A DNA stretch of 64,000 nucleotides from Hermatobates lingyangjiaoensis (Eukaryota > Arthropoda > Insecta > Hemiptera > Hermatobatidae), in assembly GCA_026182355.1 (NCBI GenBank), contig JAPFBL010000370.1, forward strand, positions 1-64,000. Reading direction: 5' to 3'. Under the pieces are notes generated by a model. It was not told the DNA's origin. It saw only the letters and a program-made list of their open reading frames with translations, and searched no databases. Position numbers and translations under genes: made by a program. Positions 8,030-17,414 of the stretch are shown here, piece after piece; within the stretch, counting starts at the first letter, position 1; each line of letters opens with the position of its first letter.

Positions 8030-8742
8030 ATGTATTTGATTTTAGACTTTCAAGGCTTCCATGGTGGAGACACCAAGAAAAAGTATATAGTGAAAGAGTT
8101 GACTGCAGTCGACTTTAATTCTGGTTCAACGACTCATTATGTTTTCAAGACACCCTCTATTCCAACAATGCATTGTAATAAGTGGGTTGTAAGTACCATC
8201 ATGGACTAAATCAAGATTCAGGACATGTGAAATACGAAGAATTATATCCTATCCTACAAACATTGGCCATCAAGTATTCAGCCATCTTTGTCAAAGGATA
8301 TGAAAAGAAGGAGTTTCTCCAATCTCTTCTACCAGGCTCAATTATACTAAATCTACAAGATTTTGGTTGTCAGAGTGTGAAAAAGCTACAAACAGTTCAT
8401 CCCGAGTGTTTGCATCATAAATTATTTGCCCCCAACATGGTTTGCAGTCAAACAAACTGTCACAAGTTGAATAACTGGTGTCAAGAAAATTTCAACCTCA
8501 TCGACTTGGAAAACTCCATCGAGGCGAGAATCAAGAGTTTCAACCCATTTTGGAAATTTAAACCTAGTGTAAGAGAGTTGGCTAACTCTGGATTTGTCAG
8601 CCTCTCTCATTTTAATGACTGTGTAAAATGTATATATTGTAATGTTAGTTTGTGCGATTGGAAAGCAGATGAATGTGTTGAAGATGAACATAGAAACTGG
8701 TCCCCTGAATGTAAACAATTTGTATATGATACTTGGTTTTAA
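8030..8742 (+). pseudogene. Unknown-domain/BIR (IAP) protein gene, frameshifted
   Basis: The first frame (8030-8209) starts MYLILDFQGFHGGD and includes YIVKELTAVDF; the second (from about 8185 to 8742) continues the same family with KYHHGLNQDSG, AIFVKGYEKKEFLQSLL and LNLQDFGC. The break lies near 8186-8190, where the two reading frames differ by one base. The front half is paralogous to the gene at 10128-10805. The last third (8521-8742) is a complete BIR zinc domain: GF, then C-x2-C-x16-H-x6-C with W between, the exact spacing of inhibitor-of-apoptosis repeats. There is no RING. BIR proteins block caspases, so the intact gene may have delayed host-cell death. A GTAAGT at 8189-8194 could mimic a splice donor, but homology continues directly after it. 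An assembly error is possible. Confidence 0.72.
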
Positions 8743-8743
8743 A

Positions 8744-8873
8744 TAAAATTATTTTTTCAATAATTATCCTGCGTGTATTTATTAACCTAATCATGTTGGG
8801 GTAAGGGAAGGATAAAGTCAAGAATAAAAAAAAATTATCAACTTTTTATTGTTCACAATAAGAGAGAGAGAGA
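8744..8873. terminator. Polyadenylation region of the capsid/BIR block
   Basis: AATAAAATT lies at the stop of the BIR gene and ATTTTTTCAATAA follows, an ordinary animal poly(A) signal context. A short GA run (8862-8873) follows. Confidence 0.4.
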
Positions 8874-9086
8874 TTATTGATCACAATGTCTGTCTTTGTA
8901 TATTTTCCATCTGTGGTGTTCCTCCAGAATGGGTGAGATGACGTTCGAGGCCGCCATGACACGTCTCTTGAACCGGTCTCTGTCTCTAGCGAATTCCTCC
9001 CATGGTCCTTTTCTCGCCAACCGGTGAGCTGTGGACCAGGTGATTAGCTGGTGGACACGCACCGGACCAAAGTGAACTCTCGTCAT
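8874..9086 (-). CDS. Possible small basic protein, 70 aa
   Basis: The frame encodes a basic, helix-compatible protein (RVHQLITWSTAHRL, then RDRDRFKRRVMAASNVI). I do not recognise it. It sits between the BIR gene and the 62-bp repeats and has no partner in operon-like overlap. Composition is protein-like and less AT-rich than the surroundings, which favours coding, but a chance frame is possible. Confidence 0.35.
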   Translation of the reverse strand: MTRVHFGPVRVHQLITWSTAHRLARKGPWEEFARDRDRFKRRVMAASNVISPILEEHHRWKIYKDRHCDQ

Positions 9087-9230
9087 TCTTCAACAGTCAA
9101 CACACACACTACTAAACACAAACCATGATACAAGTCCATCATCATTCTTACCTGTCTTCCACTTCAGCATACTTATGCATATATTTAGAAAGGGATGATT
9201 AAAAACAAAAAAAAAAAACAATGACTTTAG

Positions 9231-10100
9231 TTAATACATTTATTTAAGTTATATTTTCTTAGCGTATATAGAAGCTTATATTCTAATCTTAACACATTTA
9301 TTTGACAAAGTTATATTTTCTTAGCGTATATAGAAGCTTATATTCTAATCTTAACACATTTATTTGACAAAGTTATATTTTCTTAGCGTATATAGAAGCT
9401 TATATTCTAATCTTAACACATTTATTTGACAAAGTTATATTTTCTTAGCGCATATAGAAGCTTATATTCTAATCTTAACACATTTATTTGACAAAGTTAT
9501 ATTTTCTTAGCGCATATAGAAGCTTATATTCTAATCTTAACACATTTATTTGACAAAGTTATATTTTCTTAGCGTATATAGAAGCTTATATTCTAATCTT
9601 AACACATTTATTTGACAAAGTTATATTTTCTTAGCGTATATAGAAGCTTATATTCTAATCTTAACACATTTATTTGACAAAGTTATATTTTCTTAGCGCA
9701 TATAGAAGCTTATATTCTAATCTTAACACATTTATTTGACAAAGTTATATTTTCTTAGCGCATATAGAAGCTTATATTCTAATCTTAACACATTTATTTG
9801 ACAAAGTTTATTTTTCTTAGCGTATATAGAAGCTTTATATTCTAATCTTAACACATTTATTTGACAAAGTTATATTTTTCTTAGCGTATATAGAAGCTTA
9901 TATTTAATCTTAACACATTTATTTGACAAAGTTATATTTTCTTAGCGCATATAGAAGCTTATATTCTAATCTTAACACATTTATTTGACAAAGTTATATT
10001 TTCTTAGCGCATATAGAAGCTTATATTCTAATCTTAACACATTTATTTGACAAAGTTATATTTTCTTAGCGTATATAGAAGCTTATATTCTAATCTTAAT
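9231..10100. repeat. 62-bp tandem repeat array, 14 copies
   Basis: The unit contains TTAGCGTATATAGAAGCTTA and ends TTTATTTGACAAAG. Anchors recur every 62 bp from 9259 to 10066, with small indels only in copies 10 and 11. Units come in two forms, GCGTATA (T) and GCGCATA (C), in the order TTTCCTTCCTTCCT, so the true period is four units (248 bp). The array lies between the rightward capsid block and the leftward replication block. It could be a spacer, a matrix or replication site, or simply a satellite; no function is shown. Confidence 0.93.
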
Positions 10101-10127
10101 TTATAAATGAATTTAGTTTAATACATT

Positions 10128-10805
10128 TTACCAATTCATTATTGTTGCAGTCTTTTTCGCAAATATAACCTTATAGTCTAACCTATCCCTGTGATTTATA
10201 AGAGGTAAGAGTTCATCCGTCACATCACAAATGTTCGCTATTAAGTCTGCTGACGAAATTTGTGTTACATGTGGCATGCTTTTTAATAACACTGATGTCA
10301 TGTTATTATTAAAAAACCAACTCATTAAGGCCTCTAACTTTACATTGACACACCTTCTATCCAAATTGTTGCGATAATTATCGCATTGGATAAATACCGG
10401 TGCCCTGGTGAATACGACTTCATCCATCTTAGGACATCCAAAGTCCTCTAAATTAATTACTTGTTTTTTCAGTAGAGCCTGAAGTACAGCACACTTCTGC
10501 TCCCCTTTAGCAAATATGATTGCATTGTTTTCTGCAATCTTGCTTGCGATTACCTGAAGATCTTCCTGGGTGAAATCGTCTTCTTCAACTGAAACCCGAT
10601 CCCATGGCAGGCCGTGGTGGCGGTGCATCAACCAGTTATTCGTTTTTTCACTACCCTTCATCTCAGCACCCGGTTTGAAATAAAAGTGCCTTATCGTCAG
10701 TGTTCCTTCATGTATGGCCGATGACGTATACGACATCTCCTTTATCACAAACTGACCATCCACGGACCTCACCCCATTGACTTCTACTACTGCGAACAGT
10801 TCCAT
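10128..10805 (-). CDS. Unknown conserved Polinton protein, 225 aa, paralogue of the BIR gene's front half
   Basis: Shared blocks with 8030-8742 are: an N-terminal beta strand (FAVVEVNG against LILDFQGF), FVIKEM against YIVKEL, HFYFKPG against HYVFKTP, HRHHGLPWD against KYHHGLNQ, and AIIFAKGEQKCAVLQALL...NLEDFGC against AIFVKGYEKKEFLQSLL...NLQDFGC. This family is widespread as uncharacterised arthropod proteins. The pattern of conserved acidic, HHG and Lys-Gly positions suggests a nuclease-like fold, but I cannot name catalytic residues with certainty. The BIR domain is absent; the C-terminus differs. TTCTTGCAG before the ATG looks like a splice acceptor, so an upstream untranslated or coding exon may exist. 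The frame is open throughout. Confidence 0.75.
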   Translation of the reverse strand: MELFAVVEVNGVRSVDGQFVIKEMSYTSSAIHEGTLTIRHFYFKPGAEMKGSEKTNNWLMHRHHGLPWDRVSVEEDDFTQEDLQVIASKIAENNAIIFAKGEQKCAVLQALLKKQVINLEDFGCPKMDEVVFTRAPVFIQCDNYRNNLDRRCVNVKLEALMSWFFNNNMTSVLLKSMPHVTQISSADLIANICDVTDELLPLINHRDRLDYKVIFAKKTATIMNW

Positions 10806-10891
10806 TTTTCACCTGCAAGAACACAAACGCAACATCAGTCTCCAGTAACTCAATAAAACATTCATGTGGAATCACTAACACCAATCGTTGT

Positions 10892-10895
<4 letters not shown>

Positions 10896-10982
<87 letters not shown>
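10896..10982. repeat. (GA)n microsatellite
   Basis: About 86 bp of pure GA dinucleotides lie between two leftward genes. Both strands give long Leu-Ser or Arg-Glu frames that are artefacts. Confidence 0.97.
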
Positions 10983-10985
<3 letters not shown>

Positions 10986-11011
10986 GTAAATATAGTATGG
11001 AAGCATTATAG

Positions 11012-11545
11012 TTACACTGCATCAGCATCATTCTCCTCCTCCTTCTCCTCAATAGATGGTTTCCACGTTGACAGTTCAACAGTTGGTAAAGATGATGGTC
11101 CTGCTATGTCCAGGTTTTTGTTTTCATTGATTTGGTGCATTTGATTTGGAATAGCCAAGTGATTTTGGAATAGAATTATCGAAAGGAAAAATTCAAAGTA
11201 CTCGATTAAAGGCTTTCTTAAGCAGGACATCAATTCATAGTCTGATTTGTTGAGTTGAATACAATCTCCCAAGGTGATAACCTTCTTCTTCTTCCCCTTT
11301 TGATTTACCAAAGTTACGTTAACATAGTCGCATTCAATTTGAAAATATTCACATTCCCTGCTGTCTCCATTAAAGAAATTTAAAATTATGTCTGCAATCG
11401 GCCCCATTGTTAGTTTGTTGAATATATCCATGTCAATCGATACTTGGCTTCTCCCATGTGTTATTACTACACGAATATGATTCATATTTTCCATACTTAT
11501 TCTCAAAGTCTTGGAATTGATTCTAAATTCAGAGAAGAGCAACAT
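11012..11545 (-). CDS. Unknown Polinton protein next to PolB, 177 aa (start perhaps at 11494)
   Basis: Not recognised. The core (MENMNHIRVVITHGRSQVSIDMD at about 18-40, then YFQIECDYVNVTLVNQKGKKKKVITL at about 68-93) is strand-rich; a helical stretch YELMSCLRKPLIEYFEFFLSI follows at about 102-122. The last 40 residues are acidic and likely disordered. The Met at residue 18 is an alternative start. It lies 27 bp after the PolB stop on the same strand, so it is probably co-transcribed with the replication genes and may act with them, but nothing in the sequence names a function. Confidence 0.6.
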   Translation of the reverse strand: MLLFSEFRINSKTLRISMENMNHIRVVITHGRSQVSIDMDIFNKLTMGPIADIILNFFNGDSRECEYFQIECDYVNVTLVNQKGKKKKVITLGDCIQLNKSDYELMSCLRKPLIEYFEFFLSIILFQNHLAIPNQMHQINENKNLDIAGPSSLPTVELSTWKPSIEEKEEENDADAV

Positions 11546-11571
11546 GATGTTGGTACTGTTAGGCTAAAGAT

Positions 11572-14500
11572 CTACACAAAACTAAAATAAAGTCTAACCC
11601 CCCCACCACTACTACTACTACTACTACCCCCACCATCGCTTAAACTAGGTCTGGAGTAATGGCCATAAGGCAAAGTATTTACACCGTCGTCCAAAGCGAT
11701 TCTTTTATCGTCATAATTTCTCAAGGCTAATTTATTCAAGTGAATCGTGCTCACTTTATGATATCTAGATTGAATCCTTTTCATTTCTTTGTAATGATTT
11801 TGACTAGTCTGCAAGGAATTGTAATAGTCATCAAAACTAATTCCTACATGCTTTGATATTCCTTTACATCTTTGCTTCTCAACATCACCATCGAGTTTTA
11901 AGCAATACATTTTTGGCGATAGACCGACAAATTTTTCAATAATTGTTCCCGTATCTTCCTTCATAAGCCCAGGAACACCCTTGTTTTTATTGGAAAACAG
12001 TTTGTGTTTAGCTGGAATATTTGAGGCGTCCAAGTGATTTTCAATGGCAAGCAAATTTTCATAGATATCTTCAACATTGGTAATTTTAAAGTAAAACGAG
12101 TCAGTGTCTGTATAAATGAGAGATAGGTCTTGTTTAAAAATAGGTTTGAAAACGTCATAAAAGTATCGATACATTATAAATTTTGATATCGCAAGGATAC
12201 TGGCTCCAATTATTGTAGGCTTGTTATAAAACACTTCTGTCTTGTCCAATGTAACGGAAACTAAATGTTCATTAAAGATGTGTCTATCTACAAAGTCTGA
12301 GCGTTTTAGATATTTATCCAACAACTTTTCATTATTTATCAATTTAATTTTTTTATCTTTGCAAACATTCCGTAAACTCATGCCATACACGCTGTTGAGA
12401 AAGAGTTTATACAATTGTCTATAATATTCGTTATCTGTATTTTTACGCTTATCAGTGTTTAATTCAACATATGGTTTGATCCAATAGGACTGCTTGAAAC
12501 CCAACACTCTTTTGACTGATTTTAATAGCAAACCATGTTCAATAGCCTGCTTTAGGTATAAATAATGGATGAAATAGTCTTTTTTATTGTTTAACGTGAG
12601 AACGAGTTTTTTATACTTTCCCCCATTGACTGCTATTCTCTCGGGACAAAAGGGATAGTCTGAATGAGCGTCGTGAATTTCCTCTGGATAGTCTATGTCA
12701 CATTGTAAAAAGTAACCTCTTTCATCGTCTTTGCCTAATGACTTTATGTAATTGGGTGTGAATCTATCCAAATCTTCTTCCCAAGCATAGTCACCGACGG
12801 GAAGTTTAAAAAATTGCATAACCGAACTGTATAGGCTAACAACATCAAATGCCATAATGTATACGTTTGGCTTACCGGGGTCATAGTTTCTCATGTACTT
12901 GTTATTGGCTTCAACATATTTAATATTTAACTGACAAATTCCACCATAGATGGATTTCTCGGTAAACAGCTGCATGTCATAATCTTGGAATAAACCAACA
13001 GTCTGTTTTGTGTATTTCAACATTAAGTTCCAGCTTAAACTCGGTGTAGTGTAATAATGTGCCGGATCTATCCCATATGTTCTATATACTTCGTTTCTAT
13101 ATTCTTCGAAAACAAACATGAGCAAAATTGTGTCTACAGTCAAATACAAATCTGAATATTCGCCCAAATTTTTGCATTTAAACACTTGCCAAACAGATTT
13201 TGCATAATTATAGTCTTCTGTGGAAATATGTCGGTCTGTCAAGTCGTTGTAAAAAGATTCTTTGGGTGGAAGCATGGTATCATTGAATTTCTCCCAACTG
13301 TCTGTATAAGTGTACGGATAGACCCCCTTTCTAGTAACCATTTCACATTGTTGGCTGTCAGGATAGAATTTTTCCACTTGACTAACCAACCACTCCTTAT
13401 CTTGTATGCTTACGAGTTTCTCTAAACTAGCCATAGTAAATCTAAATGTGTCGATAAAACGAAATGTAACATTACCGATTTTTACTGTAAAGGCCAAATA
13501 ACGCTGCTCATTGACTGGTATTATATTGATATCTTCGTTTCTATTAAATTCTGTAATGAAAAAATGTGAGTCGTAGTTTGATAAATTATGCATGGCCACG
13601 ACAACAAACATGTTTTTCAAGTTGTTATACTTTAAGTTACAACTTCGACACAATGGTTGACGAAATTTTCCTGTTGAAGGGTTACTAGTATTTATGCTAA
13701 AGTGTGAATGGTCTCGTACCTTTACCACGTTATCGTTAAAATCTCTCTGACATAAGGGACATTTTTTAGCGTCTAAATAAGTCTTCAATTCATCGTCTGT
13801 TAATTTAGGCATTAGTAAATTACGATTTATAATTTTATCTACCTTGATTGAAATGTCTCGTAAATTTTCAATGAAATGCTGAGCAGCGTTTTCCCCACGA
13901 TATAAGACAGGTGTCGTTGGTAATATAGATTCTTGTTCAATTTCATCTGTCGTTTTGATTAGATAACAATAAGATGACAAAATGTGTGTATTAATATTGT
14001 ACTGAAATGGTTCGTCAAAGTTAAAAGTTTCAACAGGATCTGATTTTTTTAAGATGGCTTCAAAGTCTGCGTAAATGACAATCGGTATTTTGTATGTCGA
14101 CTCGTATTTATCAAATTTTAAATCTTGTGTAGGCATCTTTGCAATGCACGACTTTTTTTCCTGACACAATTGCCTATGAATTAATAGACGTTAATTTGCT
14201 CTTTTACCATCATAATCCGATATCTGTGTGAAACAAGTCTTACAGACAAGCGAGTAAGTTGACTTTGTCTTGGCTTGAATTTGATGTCGTATCAGTCTTT
14301 GGAAATTTTTTATATAGCAAAAATGAGCATTTTTATCCTTGCGAATCAACAATAAATCACGGTGGTCATCCTTCTCTACATTTACAATTTTCAATGGGTA
14401 AATTGACTCATTTTCGTCTAATGCAAAAATGTTTATGGAAACGTTATTGACTTTTTCAAACTTGGGAATAGCAGACAACTCTACCGGTTGGGATTCACTA

Positions 14501-15156
14501 AACATTGAAAAATTATACTTTTCTAACAGTTGTTCTTTATATTTTTTATCACGACTAGCGTTCTTGTTAATAAACTTGCTTAAAACTGCATAGTGGAAGC
14601 ACAAGTTGTCTGTATTCTTTACATTAATGACCGAATGGGTGTTTTTAATTTTCCTAGGTAGTTCAATAAAGGAAGATACAAACAATGGATTGTGTTTATT
14701 TATACGAAGCTGCATTTGTTTAACACATTTTAACACCCAACCCGAACCTTTCGTCTTCATATTATCAAATTCTTTTCTCAGTTTGCCAAATGTAATGTTA
14801 AGTTCTTCATTTAAATCTGTGGTTCGGTATAAGACACGATTTCTTGACTTTAAATTAGCCTCGAGAATCTCTAAAGTATTTTTTGACATAACTACATCTA
14901 CTATTATATTATATTTTACCGAATGTTTCGTTTGCAGACAGTCAGTCAGTAAGGTCGCAATTTCGCTTTGGACATGATTTAAAAAGTCATCTAAAGTATT
15001 GGATGACAACATATTTGGTATTTGGTATGTCAACAGTCTACTTTTGTAAGCAGTCTCTATTAATTGAACAGAAGAAGAAGGACTAGTGAAACGTTTTTTA
15101 AAAGGTAACGTCTGTAAGTCATAATCTTCATATTTCCTCTTTTCACCAGCCTGCAT
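11572..15156 (-). pseudogene. Protein-primed DNA polymerase B, interrupted by one in-frame stop
   Basis: The reading frame runs through 15156-11572 apart from a TAA at 14193-14191. Before the stop lies the Polinton-specific N-terminal region (GSGWVLKCVKQMQL, then NTDNLCFHYAVLSKF) ending in the first half of a zinc-finger-like motif (CKTC). The remaining ligands (HxxxC) come just after the stop. Downstream are exonuclease motifs DFEAIL, NLSNYD and YSDLYLTVD, a CPLC/CRSC zinc pair, polymerase motif A FDVVSLYSS, B KLFLNSVYG and C YTDTDS. The enzyme would replicate the element by protein priming. All catalytic motifs survive, so the stop is likely recent. A poly-Ser/Gly tail ends the protein. The start shares one base (TAATG) with the stop of the upstream gene. 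Confidence 0.92.
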
Positions 15157-15452
15157 TATACCCGCTCCTTGAATTCGTACGAATGCTTCCTATTTATAAC
15201 TCCTTTAAAAGTTACCCCAAGCTGTTTTTCTTTATATGTTTCTATATATTGATCAGTTATTTCGCTATTGTATCTTTGCGGAAGAATCAAAGAGCCGTAT
15301 CTGTTATTATCATATGCAATCACTGCTAATACACTTTCTCCAAACCGTGTGTTTATTCTCCTTAAACATATAATGTCATACTCTTTGTCAACATCCAAAT
15401 CAGTCGCCTTGATCGTGACTGTATTGTTTATTCTGTTTAGTTTTTGATCCAT
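15156..15452 (-). CDS. Small Polinton replication-associated protein, 98 aa, possibly OB-fold
   Basis: This belongs to a family I recognise next to PolB in arthropod Polintons: DIICLRRINTRFGESVLAVI, then LILPQRY and GVTFKGVI near the end. The repeated short strands around an RFG turn resemble an OB fold, so a single-strand DNA-binding role is plausible but unproven. The start at 15452 (ATGGATC) is chosen over 15485 because TTTCATTATTTTAG just before it is a convincing splice acceptor that would remove the upstream ATG. Its stop and the PolB start overlap as TAATG, which fits reinitiation on one transcript. Confidence 0.7.
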   Translation of the reverse strand: MDQKLNRINNTVTIKATDLDVDKEYDIICLRRINTRFGESVLAVIAYDNNRYGSLILPQRYNSEITDQYIETYKEKQLGVTFKGVINRKHSYEFKERV

Positions 15453-15456
15453 GATT

Positions 15457-15532
15457 CTAAAATAATGAAAGAGTTTTTTAATCAAAAAAAGGATTTAATT
15501 GTGTATGTGTTGGTAAAGAAATTTCAACTTAC
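15457..15532 (-). other. Predicted 76-nt intron in the 5' leader of the replication unit
   Basis: Donor CAA|GTAAGT at 15532 and acceptor TTATTTTAG at 15457, with a pyrimidine-rich stretch before it. TTATATAA on this strand at about 15616-15623 could be the TATA box, putting the transcript start near 15590. Splicing would leave the ATG at 15452 as the first. Confidence 0.4.
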
Positions 15533-17293
15533 TTGAGATATGATGAGTTGCTGCTGTAGGAGATGCTAGAGCTAGGGTGTCAGAGGTGACTGTGAATAGA
15601 ACGGCTCTGGCTATGGATTATATAACAAAAAGAGAGAGAGGTGGGGGAACGGTGTGTGGTTGGGGGTTATGACGCAATAGCGGGAGTGGCAGAGTTGAGT
15701 AAACAAGATGTTGTTTGGCTCTGGGAAAGATTAAGGCTGCTATTTCTCATGGCATTGTAAGTGGACGGGGCTGGGGTGTGTGAGGGTGGGGTGGAGCCAA
15801 GGCCGACCGGCGATCGCGCGCGCCAGGTCCGCTTATAGCACTTCTTTATTTCACTTAAATTATTAAACCTCAAACACACCAGAAGAACAAATCAAAGCGA
15901 ATTATAATAGTCCTGTTATTAATTAATATATGTGTAATTACAATTCACATTATTATTACATTAGAGTCTATATTACATTATATCACCAATGAATTATTAT
16001 TTATGTAGCTTGATGGTGGCACGCATGCTGGCCAAGAAAAAAACTCCTCCTTATAAATGTGGATTGATCAGAACAGAGATGGACTAATAATATTTCGCTA
16101 TACTTGGGTAAAGATTGTTACTTCCTATATCACTATATTTTAGTATCTAACGGAAACAACTTGTCCATTTACAGCAAAGGAATTTAGGTAATTTACTGTA
16201 ATGGTCAGTAAATACATTGAACACATTTGTAACTATCCTTTATATTCATTTATAGATTAAAATTACTATTTTTTTTTTTATTAATTAATTAATATTTATT
16301 CTTTATTAATATTAAATATTAATTTTTATTCTTTATTGCCCGTTGACTTCACTGAAACGTTGAACTAGCCAACTCTGCTAGTTTAATCCAACTGTTTTGA
16401 AATAAGGAACATTGTATTGATAATTATTTTAAATAAGGAATATAGTTATTTCTTATTAATCAGTCGTGGTCATGGGTTGGCGTGTTGATGATGGAAAGAG
16501 CGAGAGAGAGCGAGTGAGTGAGGAGTAGTGGCGAGGCCTACACCTGTTGACCTTTCACGGTTCGTTCGTCTTCTCTACCGCTCACGTATCATCACGTTAA
16601 AACCTCGCTAATTAAAGCTTAATTCTAGCTTTAAAACTTAAAAGCTTAAAACTAGCACATATCACGTTTAAGGTTACTAGCACATAAACGTGATTATTAT
16701 TAAACACTGTGTTTGCATTAACAATTAATTATTCTTTACATTACGCTAGTACATATCTATCTGGTGGTAGTCAAACGACACAAGTGCTCGTATGAACATT
16801 CCATTCAACTTTAATTCGATTTTATATTACAATACTCTAGAGCATATCACTAGAATTTATTGTAAACAAATTATTACAATGCTCTAGTCCATATCACTAG
16901 CATTTATTGTAAACTTAATACAACAACAGGTTGAACAAAAACAAATTCAAGCTATTTATTTAAAAATGTTTATTGAGTGCGAAGTTGAATGTTTAAAGCT
17001 TAATTTTTTCGAAACTTCTTTGTGATTTCTGTAAAGTTGGTTTGTTTCTCTATTAAATTCAATAATCTAATTAAAAGAATTTCAATTTTTATTTTATAAG
17101 ATATGAAACATTTTCTATTGCTAATTTGTTCACAAACACAGAGGTGCTTTCCGTGTATACGGAAGACTCGGCAGTTGGCAAGCATGCAAGTCTGAACAGG
17201 AAAAGGCAAAGATGGCGTCACCTTGGCAGGATGAGTCATCCCAGGGAGGGAAGCATCTCTGCATGTCTCGACTTGTGAGTGTTAATAGCAAAG
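15533..17293. other. Right non-coding part of the Polinton
   Basis: About 1.7 kb without a convincing gene. It holds GA/GT-rich stretches near 15630-15665 and 16495-16535, a CpG-containing patch at about 15800-15830 (GCGATCGCGCGCGCC), AT-rich sequence, and the tandem pair at 16827-16917. From about 17130 it contains fragments resembling the terminal repeat (AAACACAGAGGTGCTTTCCG at about 17134) and a first GATGGCGTCACCTT copy at about 17210. It may hold control signals of the leftward unit. Confidence 0.5.
16827..16917. repeat. 46-bp tandem duplication
   Basis: Two adjacent units of ATTACAAT(A/G)CTCTAG..CATATCACTAG with a shared TTTATTGTAAAC ending. The motif ACTAGCACATA recurs upstream at about 16650-16690, so the surrounding region is built from related short repeats. 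Confidence 0.7.
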
Positions 17294-17408
17294 CAGAAGG
17301 CTAAGATGGCGTCACCTTCGCTGATTCCAGACATAACACAGACATAGGACAGTCGACCGGTCATAACACAGCTGGTGGGCGACCTAAGTTCCAGTATTTA
17401 TAATAATA
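17294..17408 (-). repeat. Second, internal copy of terminal-repeat sequence
   Basis: 17294-17323 pairs with 1111-1140 beyond the left terminal repeat. 17329-17408 is a diverged direct copy of part of the right terminal repeat (ACATAACACAGACATAGGAC, then CAGCTGGTGGGCGACC). The left end lacks this extra copy, so the right end gained about 90 bp. Confidence 0.75.
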
Positions 17409-17414
17409 TATGAC

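Noticed and set aside
9231..10100. CRISPR-like array
   Set aside because: Units are contiguous 62-bp copies without variable spacers, in a eukaryotic element; this is a tandem satellite.
10708..11144. Long frames with Leu-Ser or Arg-Glu runs on both strands
   Set aside because: They are created by the (GA)n microsatellite and overlap real genes.
14160..14246. Intron removing the PolB stop
   Set aside because: A GTAAGA and a TGTGTCAG are present, but joining them would create another stop and delete half of the zinc motif.
15667..15879. 70-aa frame on the - strand
   Set aside because: Lies in GT/GA-rich control-type sequence; composition looks like chance.
17000..17239. 79-aa frame on the - strand
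   Set aside because: It overlaps terminal-repeat-like sequence and low-complexity AT DNA; no protein features.
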